A stretch of DNA of 64,000 nucleotides from Micavibrio_C sp965231165 (GCA_965231165.1 OZ246421.1:1798001-1862000), one strand, 5' to 3'. Shown: positions 42,865 through 51,424, counted from the first letter of the stretch. The notes: a model not told the origin generated them from the sequence alone. Numbers and translations: made by a program.

Positions 42865-43476
42865 TTAAGCAGCGGCCTTATACTCAATCTCCTCAGCGGC
42901 CAGTGCCTTTTGATAGGACGGGCGGGCCACGACGTCTTTCAGTAAGCGCTTGACGTTCGTACCCAGCGTCACTGGAAGCCCCCAGTTGGCGATCACGGCC
43001 AGCAGGATATCACCCGCCGTGATTTTATCACCGGCGAGATATTTGCTGGTGGCAAGACGCGCATCGGCCTCATCCCACAACGCTTGAATCTGCGCGGTGA
43101 AAAGTTTTGCCAGTTCGGTTTTGGTAGCGTCATCAAGATTTTGTTTGTTCAGCCAGAACATGCGCGCGCAAGCCGGGTGCAGCGAGGCATTGCCCCACAT
43201 CAGCCATTCCAGCGCCTTGGCGCGCGCGATGCCGGTTTTCGGCAGCAGGTCGTTGGCATGTGTATCCAGCAGATAAGTGATAATAGCAGCGCCTTCCTTG
43301 ACCGGTTCGCCGTCAACGATCAGCAGCGGAATTTGGCCGCGTGGATTGAGCTTCAGAAAATCAGGCGCTTTCAGATCGGTCTGGTTTACTGTGTCGAATG
43401 GCACGTTCAGTTCATTGAGGACCACATGCACCGCCATCGAGCAGGCACCGGGTTTATAATAAAGGGTATAGGACAT
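42865..43476 (-). CDS. Glutathione S-transferase family protein
   Basis: A 203-residue GST with an N-terminal thioredoxin-like domain: YTLYYKPGACSMAVHVVLNEL resembles the beta/proteobacterial GST class, where the Cys acts in glutathione binding. GQIPLLIVDGEPVKEGAAIITYLLD supplies the cis-Pro and Glu-Ser-like contact region. A C-terminal helical domain follows. It could conjugate glutathione or serve as a disulfide/dehalogenase-like enzyme; substrate unknown. A single gene with its own terminator. Confidence 0.92.
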   Translation of the reverse strand: MSYTLYYKPGACSMAVHVVLNELNVPFDTVNQTDLKAPDFLKLNPRGQIPLLIVDGEPVKEGAAIITYLLDTHANDLLPKTGIARAKALEWLMWGNASLHPACARMFWLNKQNLDDATKTELAKLFTAQIQALWDEADARLATSKYLAGDKITAGDILLAVIANWGLPVTLGTNVKRLLKDVVARPSYQKALAAEEIEYKAAA

Positions 43477-43533
43477 ATTGCATTTCCTTTGGTTGGTTAA
43501 GCTGCCTTCAACCTAAGTCGCTCTCAAGGAAGA

Positions 43534-44541
43534 TCAAGGGCCAAAAACGGCCTTATAAATCAGCATCAAGCCGCCTGCCAAAGCAAAGGTCAGCGGAATT
43601 GTCAGTATCCATGCCCAGACGATATTGCCGACCACGCCCCAGCGCACGGCGGACAAGCGTCTGGTCGTGCCCACACCCATGATCGAAGTGGTAATGACCT
43701 GCGTGGTGCTGACGGGGATGCCAAAATAAGAAGCGCTGCCGATAATAATAGACGCCGTGGTTTCCGCCGCAAAACCGTGGATGGGCTGGAGCTTGATCAT
43801 TTTACTACCGAGCGTATGGATGATACGCCAGCCGCCCATCATCGTCCCCGCGCCCATGGCAAGCGCACAGGTAATCTTGACCCAGAGCGGTACTGTGAAA
43901 GCATCTTGCGGATAAACCACGATCAGTGCAAGCGCGATGATACCCATGGATTTCTGCGCATCGTTGAGACCATGAGTGATGGCCATAAACCCGGCGGAGA
44001 CAATCTGCAGTTTTCCAAAAACCTTGTTGATGCGATGCGGGGTCATGCGGCAGATCAGCCATATCAGCAACGTCATCACCATAAAACCTAGCACCACGCC
44101 CAGCACCGGCGAGGTCAGCATCGGGTAGATCACCTTGTTCAGTAGTTTGTCGATATGGATATTTTCATGGCCGCCAGTGCTGGAAAACCACGCCGCCCCC
44201 AGTAAAGAACCAATGATCGCATGCGAGGAACTGGTGGGCAGGCCTTTGTACCAGGTGATCAGGTTCCAGATGATGGCGGCCAGCACGGTACATAAGATCG
44301 TGTGAAGGGTGATCGTGGCAACATCGACAAGGCCGCTGCCGATGGTGGCGGCAACTTCCGTGCCCAAAAGCGCACCGATAAAATTCAGGATGCCTGCATA
44401 TACCACCGCCACGAACGGCGTCATCACCCGGGTGGAAACCACCGTGGCAATGGCGTTCGCTGAATCGTGGAAGCCGTTGACGAAATCAAAACCCAGCGTC
44501 AGCAGCACAACCAGGATCAGCAGCAGAAAAGTAGGATCCAT
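43534..44541 (-). CDS. pit: Inorganic phosphate transporter, PiT family
   Basis: A 335-residue inner-membrane protein with about ten helices, carrying phosphate (as a metal complex) with H+ or Na+. Both family signatures are present: GFDFVNGFHDSANAIATVVSTRVMTP near the N-terminus and GLNDAQKSMGIIALAL in the second half. The gene lies downstream of the DUF47 protein on the same strand, the usual pairing. A palindromic repeat (44552-44627) sits between them. Confidence 0.95.
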   Translation of the reverse strand: MDPTFLLLILVVLLTLGFDFVNGFHDSANAIATVVSTRVMTPFVAVVYAGILNFIGALLGTEVAATIGSGLVDVATITLHTILCTVLAAIIWNLITWYKGLPTSSSHAIIGSLLGAAWFSSTGGHENIHIDKLLNKVIYPMLTSPVLGVVLGFMVMTLLIWLICRMTPHRINKVFGKLQIVSAGFMAITHGLNDAQKSMGIIALALIVVYPQDAFTVPLWVKITCALAMGAGTMMGGWRIIHTLGSKMIKLQPIHGFAAETTASIIIGSASYFGIPVSTTQVITTSIMGVGTTRRLSAVRWGVVGNIVWAWILTIPLTFALAGGLMLIYKAVFGP

Positions 44542-44551
44542 TATTTTCTCC

Positions 44552-44627
44552 TGTCATCCTGAGCGATAGCGAAGGATCTCCTGCTTTCTTGAGATCCTTC
44601 AGTCGCTCACGCTCCTTCAGGATGACA
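44552..44627. repeat. Imperfect palindrome of the TGTCATCCTGAGC type
   Basis: A 76-nt inverted repeat: TGTCATCCTGAGCG at one end matches AGGATGACA at the other, with inner GAAGGATCTC and GAGATCCTTC. Repeats starting TGTCATCCTGAGC are widely dispersed in many bacterial genomes as REP-like elements between genes. It lies between the DUF47 gene and pit, where it could form a transcript-stabilising or attenuating hairpin. Confidence 0.75.
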
Positions 44628-44633
44628 ATTTCG

Positions 44634-45272
44634 TTAAGAATGTTTCAGCACAATCTGGAGCGCCACGGCGGCGGCATCGCGGTAACGGTCGATCACTTTT
44701 TCCAGCATGTCATATATATCTTTGCGCAGGATCAGATCGCGCGTGTCGGTATTTTCACGGAATAACTTTACCAGCAATTCGCCGAGTACCGCGTCGCCGC
44801 GGTTTTCCAGTTCCTGCAACTGCGCGGCTTTGGCGATGATGCGTTCGTCGTCATGGCCGTTAGTCAGCTCCTTGAGCATTTCTTCCATCGCCTCGGCTTC
44901 CTGCACGATCAGGTCGGTCTGGCGTGAAAAATCGCCGCCGACGCTATTGATACCGTGCATGGACAGACGCTCTTTGATTTTCTGGATGGTCTTGGGGATG
45001 CGGTAAAGATCAGCAGCGATATCCTGAATGTCTTCACGGTCAAAGGGCGTGATAAAGGTGCGGCACAATTCTTCGGTAACCTGACCCGCCAGCTCCTTGG
45101 ATTTCTTACGCGACGCCTCAATTGCCGCCCCGGCGCGGGCCTGTTCCTGGGCATCGGTGCTTTCGACAAAAGTTTTCAGATGGCGGGCACATTCGAGCGC
45201 TTGTAGCGACAACCCCTCCAGCAAAACGCAGAATTTGTTTTCTTTCGGCTTCAGGAACGGCAACTTGAACAT
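44634..45272 (-). CDS. DUF47 (PhoU-like) phosphate-transport accessory protein
   Basis: A 212-residue helical protein of the DUF47/TIGR00153 family, structurally similar to PhoU. Signatures include LLEGLSLQALECARHLKTF, FITPFDREDIQDIAADLYRI and GDAVLGELLVKLFRE. These proteins are usually encoded with PiT transporters and modulate them. The start is the ATG at 45272, followed by KLPFLKPKENKFC. It is 92 bp before pit in the same direction. Confidence 0.94.
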   Translation of the reverse strand: MFKLPFLKPKENKFCVLLEGLSLQALECARHLKTFVESTDAQEQARAGAAIEASRKKSKELAGQVTEELCRTFITPFDREDIQDIAADLYRIPKTIQKIKERLSMHGINSVGGDFSRQTDLIVQEAEAMEEMLKELTNGHDDERIIAKAAQLQELENRGDAVLGELLVKLFRENTDTRDLILRKDIYDMLEKVIDRYRDAAAVALQIVLKHS

Positions 45273-45370
45273 CTGAAAAAACTCCTGCAGGTCAGCGCAA
45301 CGGGCACTGCCAGCCTAACCGATTTTGCGGCAGAGCACAAAAAAGTTGGTTGCGCCCTGTAGAATTACCA

Positions 45371-45392
45371 AAAACACTATATATAGTGTTTT
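45371..45392. promoter_or_regulatory. NrdR box 1 (perfect palindrome) upstream of nrdB
   Basis: The half-site AAAACACTATA is repeated inverted to give a perfect 22-bp palindrome. Its central 16 bases (45374-45389) match the NrdR consensus ACACwATATATwGTGT exactly. NrdR represses ribonucleotide reductase genes when ATP/dATP levels signal excess. Confidence 0.88.
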
Positions 45393-45405
45393 CAAGATGA
45401 ATAAT

Positions 45406-45421
45406 TGTCTATATATTGAAT
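45406..45421. promoter_or_regulatory. NrdR box 2 upstream of nrdB
   Basis: TGTCTATATATTGAAT matches the core (CTATATATTG) of the consensus. Its centre is 32 bp, three helical turns, from the centre of box 1, the spacing known for paired NrdR boxes. Confidence 0.75.
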
Positions 45422-45475
45422 ATGAGAATGATTCGCAATAATTGTCATATGTTGCTCAACATCCTTATCCGCCGC

Positions 45476-45484
45476 TGTGGATGA
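45476..45484 (-). promoter_or_regulatory. DnaA-box-like site before nrdB
   Basis: TGTGGATGA is one base from the minus-orientation consensus, 85 bp before the nrdB ATG. Paired with the DnaA boxes before nrdA it suggests shared control, but one site alone is weak. Confidence 0.35.
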
Positions 45485-45569
45485 ATCCCCGAAAGGACTC
45501 GGACTCGTGAGCGGATTTCCTTATGAGTCAATATTAGATCCCTTTTCTTTTCAGATGGAGTAGCCCCTC

Positions 45570-46619
45570 ATGTCCAGCAAAGCCGTCCTTAACGATGTTA
45601 CCGGTTCCCCTTCGCCGCTGTTGCAGGAACGCCATGTTTATAAGCCGTTTTTGTACCCATGGTGCTATGAGGCGTGGCTGACGCAGCAGCGCATTCACTG
45701 GATCCCGGAAGAAGTGCCGCTGGCTGAAGACGTGCGCGACTGGAAAAAGAAACTAACAGCATCAGAGAAAAACCTGATGACGCAGATTTTCCGCTTCTTC
45801 ACGCAATCGGACGTGGAAGTGAACAACTGCTACATGAAGCATTATTCTCAGGTGTTCGGCCCGGTGGAAGTGCAGATGATGCTCTCCGCTTTCTCCAACA
45901 TTGAAACCGTGCACATTGCCGCGTATTCGCATTTGCTCGATACGCTCGGCATGCCGGAAGTCGAATATTCCGCCTTCATGCAATATAAGGAAATGAAGGA
46001 CAAGTTCGACTATATGCAGGGCGCCTCCATGGCGTCACGCCGCGATATCGCGAAAACGATGGCGATGTTCGGCGCGTTTACCGAAGGACTACAGCTGTTT
46101 GCCTCGTTCGCGATCCTGATGAACTTCCCGCGCTTCAACAAAATGAAGGGCATGGGCCAGATCATTACATGGTCAGTGCGCGATGAAACACTGCATTGCC
46201 TCTCCATGATTAAACTGTTCAATGCGTTCATTCAGGAAAACCCGGATATCTGGGACAATGAGCTGAGAGCCGAAATCACCGAAAGCTGCAAAACCATTGT
46301 CGGTTTTGAAGATAAATTTATTGATCTGGCCTTCTCCGAGGGTGAAGTCGAAGGACTGACCCCGCAGGAAGTGAAGAACTATATCCGCTTCATCGGCGAC
46401 CGCCGCCTACAGCAGCTCAATCTGGAGCCAGTATTCGGCATGGACAAAAATCCGCTGCCGTGGATGGACCAGATGCTGAATGGCGCTGAACACACCAACT
46501 TCTTCGAGAACCGCGCGACGGAATATTCCAAGGCCTCGACACAGGGCACATGGGAAGAAGTATTCTCTAACGATGTATTTGCCGGCAACTACGCGAAACC
46601 CGCGGACGCGGCTGAATAA
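45570..46619 (+). CDS. nrdB: Ribonucleoside-diphosphate reductase, class Ia beta subunit
   Basis: A 349-residue ferritin-like subunit that carries the radical cofactor. Metal ligands in order: Asp81 (TQSDVEVNN), Glu112 and His115 (NIETVHIAAYSH), Glu172 (TEGLQLF), Glu206 and His209 (RDETLHC). Tyr119, equivalent to the radical Tyr122 of E. coli, is present, so a tyrosyl-radical class Ia enzyme is expected. No ATP-cone is fused. Control by paired NrdR boxes upstream. A terminator follows at 46634. Confidence 0.97.
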   Translation: MSSKAVLNDVTGSPSPLLQERHVYKPFLYPWCYEAWLTQQRIHWIPEEVPLAEDVRDWKKKLTASEKNLMTQIFRFFTQSDVEVNNCYMKHYSQVFGPVEVQMMLSAFSNIETVHIAAYSHLLDTLGMPEVEYSAFMQYKEMKDKFDYMQGASMASRRDIAKTMAMFGAFTEGLQLFASFAILMNFPRFNKMKGMGQIITWSVRDETLHCLSMIKLFNAFIQENPDIWDNELRAEITESCKTIVGFEDKFIDLAFSEGEVEGLTPQEVKNYIRFIGDRRLQQLNLEPVFGMDKNPLPWMDQMLNGAEHTNFFENRATEYSKASTQGTWEEVFSNDVFAGNYAKPADAAE

Positions 46620-46633
46620 ATCAGGACACAAAC

Positions 46634-46662
46634 AAAAACCCCGCAATCTGCGGGGTTTTTTA
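46634..46662 (+). terminator. Intrinsic terminator after nrdB
   Basis: AAAAACCCCGC (46634-46644), loop AATCT, GCGGGGTTTTT (46650-46660), then T. Confidence 0.9.
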
Positions 46663-46682
46663 AAAGAACAGGAAGGCCGTCT

Positions 46683-47234
46683 ATGTCACTAAAAACTATC
46701 ATTAACAAAGCAGCGCAGGAAGGTCGCGCCGCACGTAAAACTGACAAACCGCCTGAGGACGTGGTTGATAAATATTACAAAGACATGGACGAACTGCGGA
46801 CGCGCGCGATGCCCGCGCTGTTTGAGTGTCTGGAGAAGTTAAAAGCTTTGCCGTTTCACAAGGACAATGATCAGGAAAAATTTTATTTCAAAGGCGGCCA
46901 TCATTTTCAGCCCGGCCATTTTCGTTTCGATGTAACGTACGGCAATCATGATCCAGATTGCGAGCCTCCCCTGTCCCCTTTTTATCATGATATCCGAAGT
47001 TTTGTGATTGTATTCAATCAACAGGGCGCGCTCGCCGGGCGGGAAGCCATCGACGAGATGAAAGGGCGCTATCACATCACGCAAGATGTCGGGATGCGGG
47101 CCACTCTTAAGCGGCTGGCGGCCTGGGCAGCGTACAAAGCCCCCCATCAGGAGCAGGAAATTCTACTGATATTTAAGGCCGTTGAGAAAAAATACGGACT
47201 TTCCCAGCCGTCTAAACCAGGGCGGCAACCATAA
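46683..47234 (+). CDS. Hypothetical protein
   Basis: A 183-residue soluble protein, not recognised. AGGAAG precedes the ATG. The N-terminal ~55 residues are helical and charged (INKAAQEGRAARKTDKPPEDVVDKYYKDMDEL); the middle has a His/Asp-rich part (HFQPGHFRFDVTYGNHDPDCEPP) and a short beta segment SFVIVFNQQG. No signal peptide, membrane helix or known motif. It is a single gene between two terminators. Confidence 0.68.
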   Translation: MSLKTIINKAAQEGRAARKTDKPPEDVVDKYYKDMDELRTRAMPALFECLEKLKALPFHKDNDQEKFYFKGGHHFQPGHFRFDVTYGNHDPDCEPPLSPFYHDIRSFVIVFNQQGALAGREAIDEMKGRYHITQDVGMRATLKRLAAWAAYKAPHQEQEILLIFKAVEKKYGLSQPSKPGRQP

Positions 47235-47291
47235 GGTTGCCGCATCATCACCAACGCTATTGTCAAAAACCCCGCCATCGACGGGGTTTTT
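47222..47291. terminator. Two stem-loops ending the convergent genes at 47234 and 47302
   Basis: GCGGCAACC-ATAA-GGTTGCCGC (47222-47243) overlaps the stop of the + gene. AAAAACCCCG (47265-47274), CGGGGTTTTT (47282-47291) follows, with A and T runs on both sides, so it can terminate both strands. Confidence 0.8.
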
Positions 47292-47301
47292 AATTCCTAT
47301 A

Positions 47302-47877
47302 CTAAGCAGCCATTTTCTTTTTGGCTTCGGCGTGGGTATCCACCCAGCCCGCAAATTTATCGACAAAGCCCTGCAGAAATTTTTGCGTACCTTCGTTCAG
47401 GACATTGTAATCGGCATCGAACATATCATCCTTGAAGCCGATATACATTTCAGGCTGACCCATGGTCGGCATATCGAGGAAGCCGCCGGTGATCGAACGC
47501 AGATGGTTTTGTGCGACCGCCGTGCCGACAGCGCCCGGTGAAGTGCCGCAGATGGCCGCTGGCTTGCCTGCCCATGAGCTTTTGCCGTAGGGGCGTGAAG
47601 CCCAGTCGATCGCGTTTTTCAATACGCCGGGAATCGAGCGGTTATATTCAGGCGTTACGAACAACACGCCATCCGCGGAGTCAATTTCACTTTTGAGTTT
47701 GGTCACGGCCGCCGGAGGATTAGCCTCCAGATCCTGATTGAACAGCGGTACGCTGCCGATATCGACGAATACGAATTCCATTTTTCCTTTGGCCAGCTTT
47801 GCCAGCGCATGCGCCAGTTTCTTGTTATAGGAGTCCTTGCGCAGACTGCCGACGACGACAGCAATTTTCCTAGACAT
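47302..47877 (-). CDS. NADPH-dependent FMN reductase (ChrR/quinone reductase type)
   Basis: A 191-residue flavodoxin-like reductase. The FMN-phosphate loop is VVVGSLRKDSYNKKLA, and FVTPEYNRSIPGVLKNAIDWASRP is the family signature for NADPH-dependent FMN reductases such as ChrR and YieF. Likely roles are quinone or metal/azo reduction against oxidative stress. The start overlaps the end of the membrane-protein gene by 8 bp. Confidence 0.94.
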   Translation of the reverse strand: MSRKIAVVVGSLRKDSYNKKLAHALAKLAKGKMEFVFVDIGSVPLFNQDLEANPPAAVTKLKSEIDSADGVLFVTPEYNRSIPGVLKNAIDWASRPYGKSSWAGKPAAICGTSPGAVGTAVAQNHLRSITGGFLDMPTMGQPEMYIGFKDDMFDADYNVLNEGTQKFLQGFVDKFAGWVDTHAEAKKKMAA

Positions 47878-48565
47878 TTTCTTTTTCCTTCCCGGTGGTT
47901 GATAAAACCTGCCGCAGATCGACGAGGTACAGCAGAATAAAATAATACAGATAGAATTCGATAAGTTCGCTGGCGCGGCCGAAGATATATATTTCCGTCG
48001 CGCCGCCGAACTTATCAGCTAGTTTGACGACCAGCACAATCAAGGCAATCACCCAAAATCTGTCCGGCGGGGCAATCTGCGCCAGCCAGTGCGGCAAACC
48101 CTGTTTACGGAAGCGGCGATAAAGCGGCAGCAACAGCCCGCCCACGATAACACCGATTTCCAGCAACAAACGCGGTTTTTGGTCAAACCATGCAGATGTA
48201 TTGTGCAGATTGGTTTCTTCCTGATCGTTCAGCGCCGCCCAGTATGCGGGCGTGTCCCAGTTGAGGAAATGCTGCCCCCAGCTGACTTCCTCGCCGCCGA
48301 CATAAAAGCAACCCAGCGCCGCCAGCAACGCCCACAGACTCAGAAATACGGGAGGCCTAAATTTTAGATCGAGCAAGAGCCATACCGCCACCAGAGCAGC
48401 GGGCAACAACAACAAGAACTGCAAAGTTTCTACCGGGCCGTTTTCGGTGAGCATACGATCATGCAGGGCGCCGGTCGTCATGTTTTCGATCAGCAGCTGC
48501 GCCGCCAGCAGCAACAGCGGCAGCCAGACAAGTGTGAAACGGGCGTGGGTGAGATAACGCAGCAT
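47870..48565 (-). CDS. Multi-pass membrane protein with conserved GEE-SWGQ and NLHN motifs
   Basis: A 231-residue inner-membrane protein with six or so hydrophobic helices. Between helices lie GGEEVSWGQHFLNWDTP and ETNLHNTSAW, a pair of motifs found together in an uncharacterised membrane family. Such polar residues in membrane loops could be catalytic. It overlaps the FMN reductase by 8 bp and is transcribed before it. Function unknown. Confidence 0.82.
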   Translation of the reverse strand: MLRYLTHARFTLVWLPLLLLAAQLLIENMTTGALHDRMLTENGPVETLQFLLLLPAALVAVWLLLDLKFRPPVFLSLWALLAALGCFYVGGEEVSWGQHFLNWDTPAYWAALNDQEETNLHNTSAWFDQKPRLLLEIGVIVGGLLLPLYRRFRKQGLPHWLAQIAPPDRFWVIALIVLVVKLADKFGGATEIYIFGRASELIEFYLYYFILLYLVDLRQVLSTTGKEKENV

Positions 48566-48771
48566 GAAATGAAAACCGATCCAGAATTGTTGTCGCTTGT
48601 GGAACTTTACCGCTCTGCTCTGATCGGAACAACCCGGCTGCCTGCAGGACAGCGCGTAATTTTATTTCGCCACAGGGGTATACATAATTTTCTTGACCAA
48701 AATGGCCGTTATCGGGCTTAATCCAACCCATGGCAGGCCATCACGTTATTATTTCCGTTCTTCTTATTCTA

Positions 48772-48785
48772 GGCGCTTAAGCGCC
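48772..48785. promoter_or_regulatory. Short perfect palindrome in the 328-bp gap
   Basis: GGCGCTTAAGCGCC is a 14-bp perfect inverted repeat centred on CTTAAG, ~110 bp before the ATG at 48894. It could be an operator. Apart from it, the gap (48566-48893) shows no supported gene: an open stretch of ~50 codons at 48569 lacks a convincing ribosome site. Confidence 0.3.
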
Positions 48786-48893
48786 CTGGAAACCCTGCCT
48801 TGCACCCTTATTTTTCCGGCTTTTTTTGGTTCTCTGTTCGTTAGAGGACTCCAGAGGCTTTAACACACGACTATAACAAGAGGGGATATTCCC

Positions 48894-49370
48894 ATGACAG
48901 CAACACCCACACACGGCTCGCCCACATTGGAAGCCTTATTTAAGAACTGCGTCACCGCAGAGCAGATACGGCAAGCATCGGTCACAAACCTGCGCGGCCC
49001 TTTCCATGTCGGCGAAGTAACCGCCTTCGTTTTCCGGCCCGCACAGGGCAATGACCGCGCCATGGTTATGACCGTACTGGATGACACAGGCCTTGCCAGC
49101 GGCGAAGGCGGCAGCATGGAGATTGATCTGAACCAGTTGGGACCGGAGGAGATGGGCGAACGCGCACAACGCTGGTACTGCACACAGGTCGCGCGCGGCA
49201 GTTTCGGGCTGCACCAGAAGGTTGCCGTCGTCTATGACGGTTCGCGCTCTGTTGCTCAGGAATTGCGCAACAACGAATCCATGGAGGTACTGAAAAAGAC
49301 CCTCGATGATGTGAGCAACCCCCGCTGGACGGACAGAGTCTTCACCGCGCTGAAGAAAACATTTTCGTAA
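48894..49370 (+). CDS. Hypothetical protein
   Basis: A 158-residue soluble protein with no recognised family. AGAGGGGATA precedes the ATG. It has a compact N-terminal part with beta strands (FHVGEVTAFVFRPAQGNDRAMVMTVLDDTG), a middle SMEIDLNQLGPEEMGERAQRWY and a helical end. No signal peptide or membrane segment. It stands alone; a strong terminator follows. Confidence 0.68.
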   Translation: MTATPTHGSPTLEALFKNCVTAEQIRQASVTNLRGPFHVGEVTAFVFRPAQGNDRAMVMTVLDDTGLASGEGGSMEIDLNQLGPEEMGERAQRWYCTQVARGSFGLHQKVAVVYDGSRSVAQELRNNESMEVLKKTLDDVSNPRWTDRVFTALKKTFS

Positions 49371-49378
49371 GATAAAAG

Positions 49379-49413
49379 AAAACCCCGCCCCTTCGTCTTA
49401 AAGGGCGGGGTTT
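49379..49413. terminator. Bidirectional intrinsic terminator
   Basis: AAAACCCCGCCC (49379-49390) pairs with GGGCGGGGTTT (49403-49413), between the + gene ending at 49370 and the - gene ending at 49439. Confidence 0.85.
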
Positions 49414-49438
49414 CTACGGAGGAAACGCGGGAGAAAAC

Positions 49439-50047
49439 TTATTCCGTTTTCACGGCTTCTTTAGCAGGCGGCATGATGACCGTGTCGATCACGTGAATAA
49501 TGCCATTGGCAGCCACGATATCGGCTTTCGTAACGGTGGCTTCGCCAACCTTCACAACTTCACCTTTACCATCCACTTTCACGATAGCGCCGTTCAGCGT
49601 GGTCAGGTCAACAGCAGCGCCCTTGGTATCGGCACCGGCGATTTTACCCGGTACGACGTGGAATTTCAGGATAGCGGCCAACTGGTCTTTGTTTTCCGGC
49701 TTCAACAGGTCAGCCAGTTTTTCCTTGCCAAGTTTTTCGAATGCGGCGTTGGTCGGCGCAAATACTGTGAACGGGCCTGCGCCTTTCAGCGATTCAGTCA
49801 GTTCGGCAGCGGCCAGCGCGGATACCAGTGTGCTGAGTTCAGCATCGGCAACAGCAAGGTCAGCAATGGTTTTCGCTTCAACAGCTTCAACGGCAGCAAC
49901 GCTTTCAGTTTTGGTTGTTGTTTCAACAACAGCTTCCGCTTTAACAGCCGGGGCTGCTTCCGTAGCAGCGTGGCCATGATCTTCAGCGTAAGCCGGTGCC
50001 AGACCAAGCGCGATAACAGAAACTGTACCGAGAATGAGTTTTTTCAT
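49439..50047 (-). CDS. Secreted fasciclin-domain protein
   Basis: A 202-residue exported protein with a signal peptide (~1-21, ending APAYA). A linker rich in Ala, Val, Glu and Thr (~30-60) leads to one fasciclin (FAS1) domain (~62-195): TIADLAVADAELSTLVSALAAAEL, then GPFTVFAPTNAAFEKLG and NGIIHVIDTVIMPP. FAS1 domains mediate adhesion or act as periplasmic stress proteins. The ATG at 50047 has AAGGAGA upstream. Single gene. Confidence 0.93.
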   Translation of the reverse strand: MKKLILGTVSVIALGLAPAYAEDHGHAATEAAPAVKAEAVVETTTKTESVAAVEAVEAKTIADLAVADAELSTLVSALAAAELTESLKGAGPFTVFAPTNAAFEKLGKEKLADLLKPENKDQLAAILKFHVVPGKIAGADTKGAAVDLTTLNGAIVKVDGKGEVVKVGEATVTKADIVAANGIIHVIDTVIMPPAKEAVKTE

Positions 50048-50533
50048 GTCGTAGTGTCTCCTTAGAAAGACAGTCAATAAGTGGGAACCGGGATAATTTG
50101 ATCGGAAATCATTCGACTGTAAAGAGTACACTTTAAAAAAAATTTCCTGTGATATCAAAGTGTTGTCGCAATATTGCCATGATCCGGACATAGTTGGTCA
50201 ACGAAGAAAAAGCGCATGGCGATTCTTTTGCTATATGAAACGTATAGTTTTTAAATCCCGTTAGGAAAGCTTTCGCGAATCAGATAGAATCAATTTCAGG
50301 AACGGTTCTTTATAAGGTCACTCATTGCCCTCATCCCCTGAACCCCGCGTTTCACTCGTGCGTTCCGGTGCCAACAAAAACAGCACCAACGTGTTCCTGT
50401 TGCCCCTGCATTCCATTCTATATTCCCGCCATCATCCGCCTTATCCCCCGTGGTGTTTCCCCAACACCCGCGGCTGATTTTTTTCCGCCTGAAAGCCTCT
50501 CCTACCCCCACCTCACAAACCCAGGAGTCTGAC
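50048..50533. other. 486-bp intergenic region without recognised gene
   Basis: The region between the fasciclin gene and phoH is AT-rich at its left part and C-rich at its right (Pro/Ser-poor reading frames, frequent stops). It must hold the promoters of both divergent genes. I see no RNA gene or clear operator. Confidence 0.5.
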
Positions 50534-51286
50534 ATGTCCAAGAAACCGCGCCATTCGAAACCGAATCAACGGCCCGTCAAACAAGGAAATGTCATTCGTC
50601 CGGCATTTGATGACATGGACTGGCACCCGCTGGATGAACAGATCGACGAACAACGCGATAAAAAATACGTCAAGAACGTCCGCGCCCGCACCACAGGCCA
50701 GCAGGAACTAATCGATGCGATTGAAAAATATAACCTGACGCTGGCAATTGGTCCTGCGGGTACCGGCAAGACCTATCTGGCGATTGCCGCCGCCGTAGAC
50801 AGGCTTGAAAAAGGCAGCGTCGAACGCATCATTCTCTCGCGTCCGGCAATGGAAGCGGGTGAATCGATCGGTTTCCTCCCCGGTGATATGCATGAAAAGA
50901 TGGCCCCGTATTTAAGGCCGCTTTACGATGCGCTCGGCGACCGTCTGGGTGGCAAGCGTGTGCGTCAATATCTGGAGGAAGGTACAATTGAAATCGCGCC
51001 TGTGGGTTTCATGCGTGGCCGTACACTCAATAACGCCTTCGTCGTGATTGACGAGGCACAGAACTGCACGTACCAACAATTAAAAATGCTGCTTTCGCGT
51101 CTGGGCTGGAATTCGACAATGGTGATTACCGGCGACCCGCACCAGTCTGATCTTCTGGACGGTCTTTCGGGGCTTGCCGACACCGCCAACCGTCTGTCGG
51201 CCATTCCGGATATCGGTGTCGTGCGCCTGCAATCGGTCGATATCGTCCGCCATCCGCTGGTATCACAGATGCTGGATGTTCTTTAA
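50534..51286 (+). CDS. PhoH-like ATPase
   Basis: A 251-residue P-loop protein of the PhoH/PhoL family. Walker A GPAGTGKT is at 73-80, Walker B FVVIDEAQN at ~167-175 and STMVITGDPHQSDL follows as the motif III equivalent. The N-terminal ~60 residues form a basic leader. AGGAG is seven bases before the ATG. PhoH proteins are ATPases linked to RNA metabolism or phosphate starvation, with the exact role unclear. Close by there is no ybeY, which is common with phoL. Terminator follows. Confidence 0.92.
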   Translation: MSKKPRHSKPNQRPVKQGNVIRPAFDDMDWHPLDEQIDEQRDKKYVKNVRARTTGQQELIDAIEKYNLTLAIGPAGTGKTYLAIAAAVDRLEKGSVERIILSRPAMEAGESIGFLPGDMHEKMAPYLRPLYDALGDRLGGKRVRQYLEEGTIEIAPVGFMRGRTLNNAFVVIDEAQNCTYQQLKMLLSRLGWNSTMVITGDPHQSDLLDGLSGLADTANRLSAIPDIGVVRLQSVDIVRHPLVSQMLDVL

Positions 51287-51338
51287 ACACTTTTCGCCTT
51301 GTTTCCTGCCTAACTTGAGTAACAATCACAAAGCACTG

Positions 51339-51376
51339 ATCCCCGTACAGTTTCTCCTTGCTGTACGGGGATTTTT
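51339..51376 (+). terminator. Intrinsic terminator after the phoH-like gene
   Basis: ATCCCCGTACAG (51339-51350) pairs with CTGTACGGGGAT (51361-51372), 12 bp, followed by TTTTGC. Confidence 0.88.
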
Positions 51377-51424
51377 GCATGAAAAAACTTGCTTTATGAG
51401 GTCATCATTCAATATGTAGTAACC

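Noticed and set aside
48569..48721. Possible 50-codon gene
   Set aside because: The translated sequence looks protein-like, but there is no convincing ribosome site and it sits in a promoter-sized gap.
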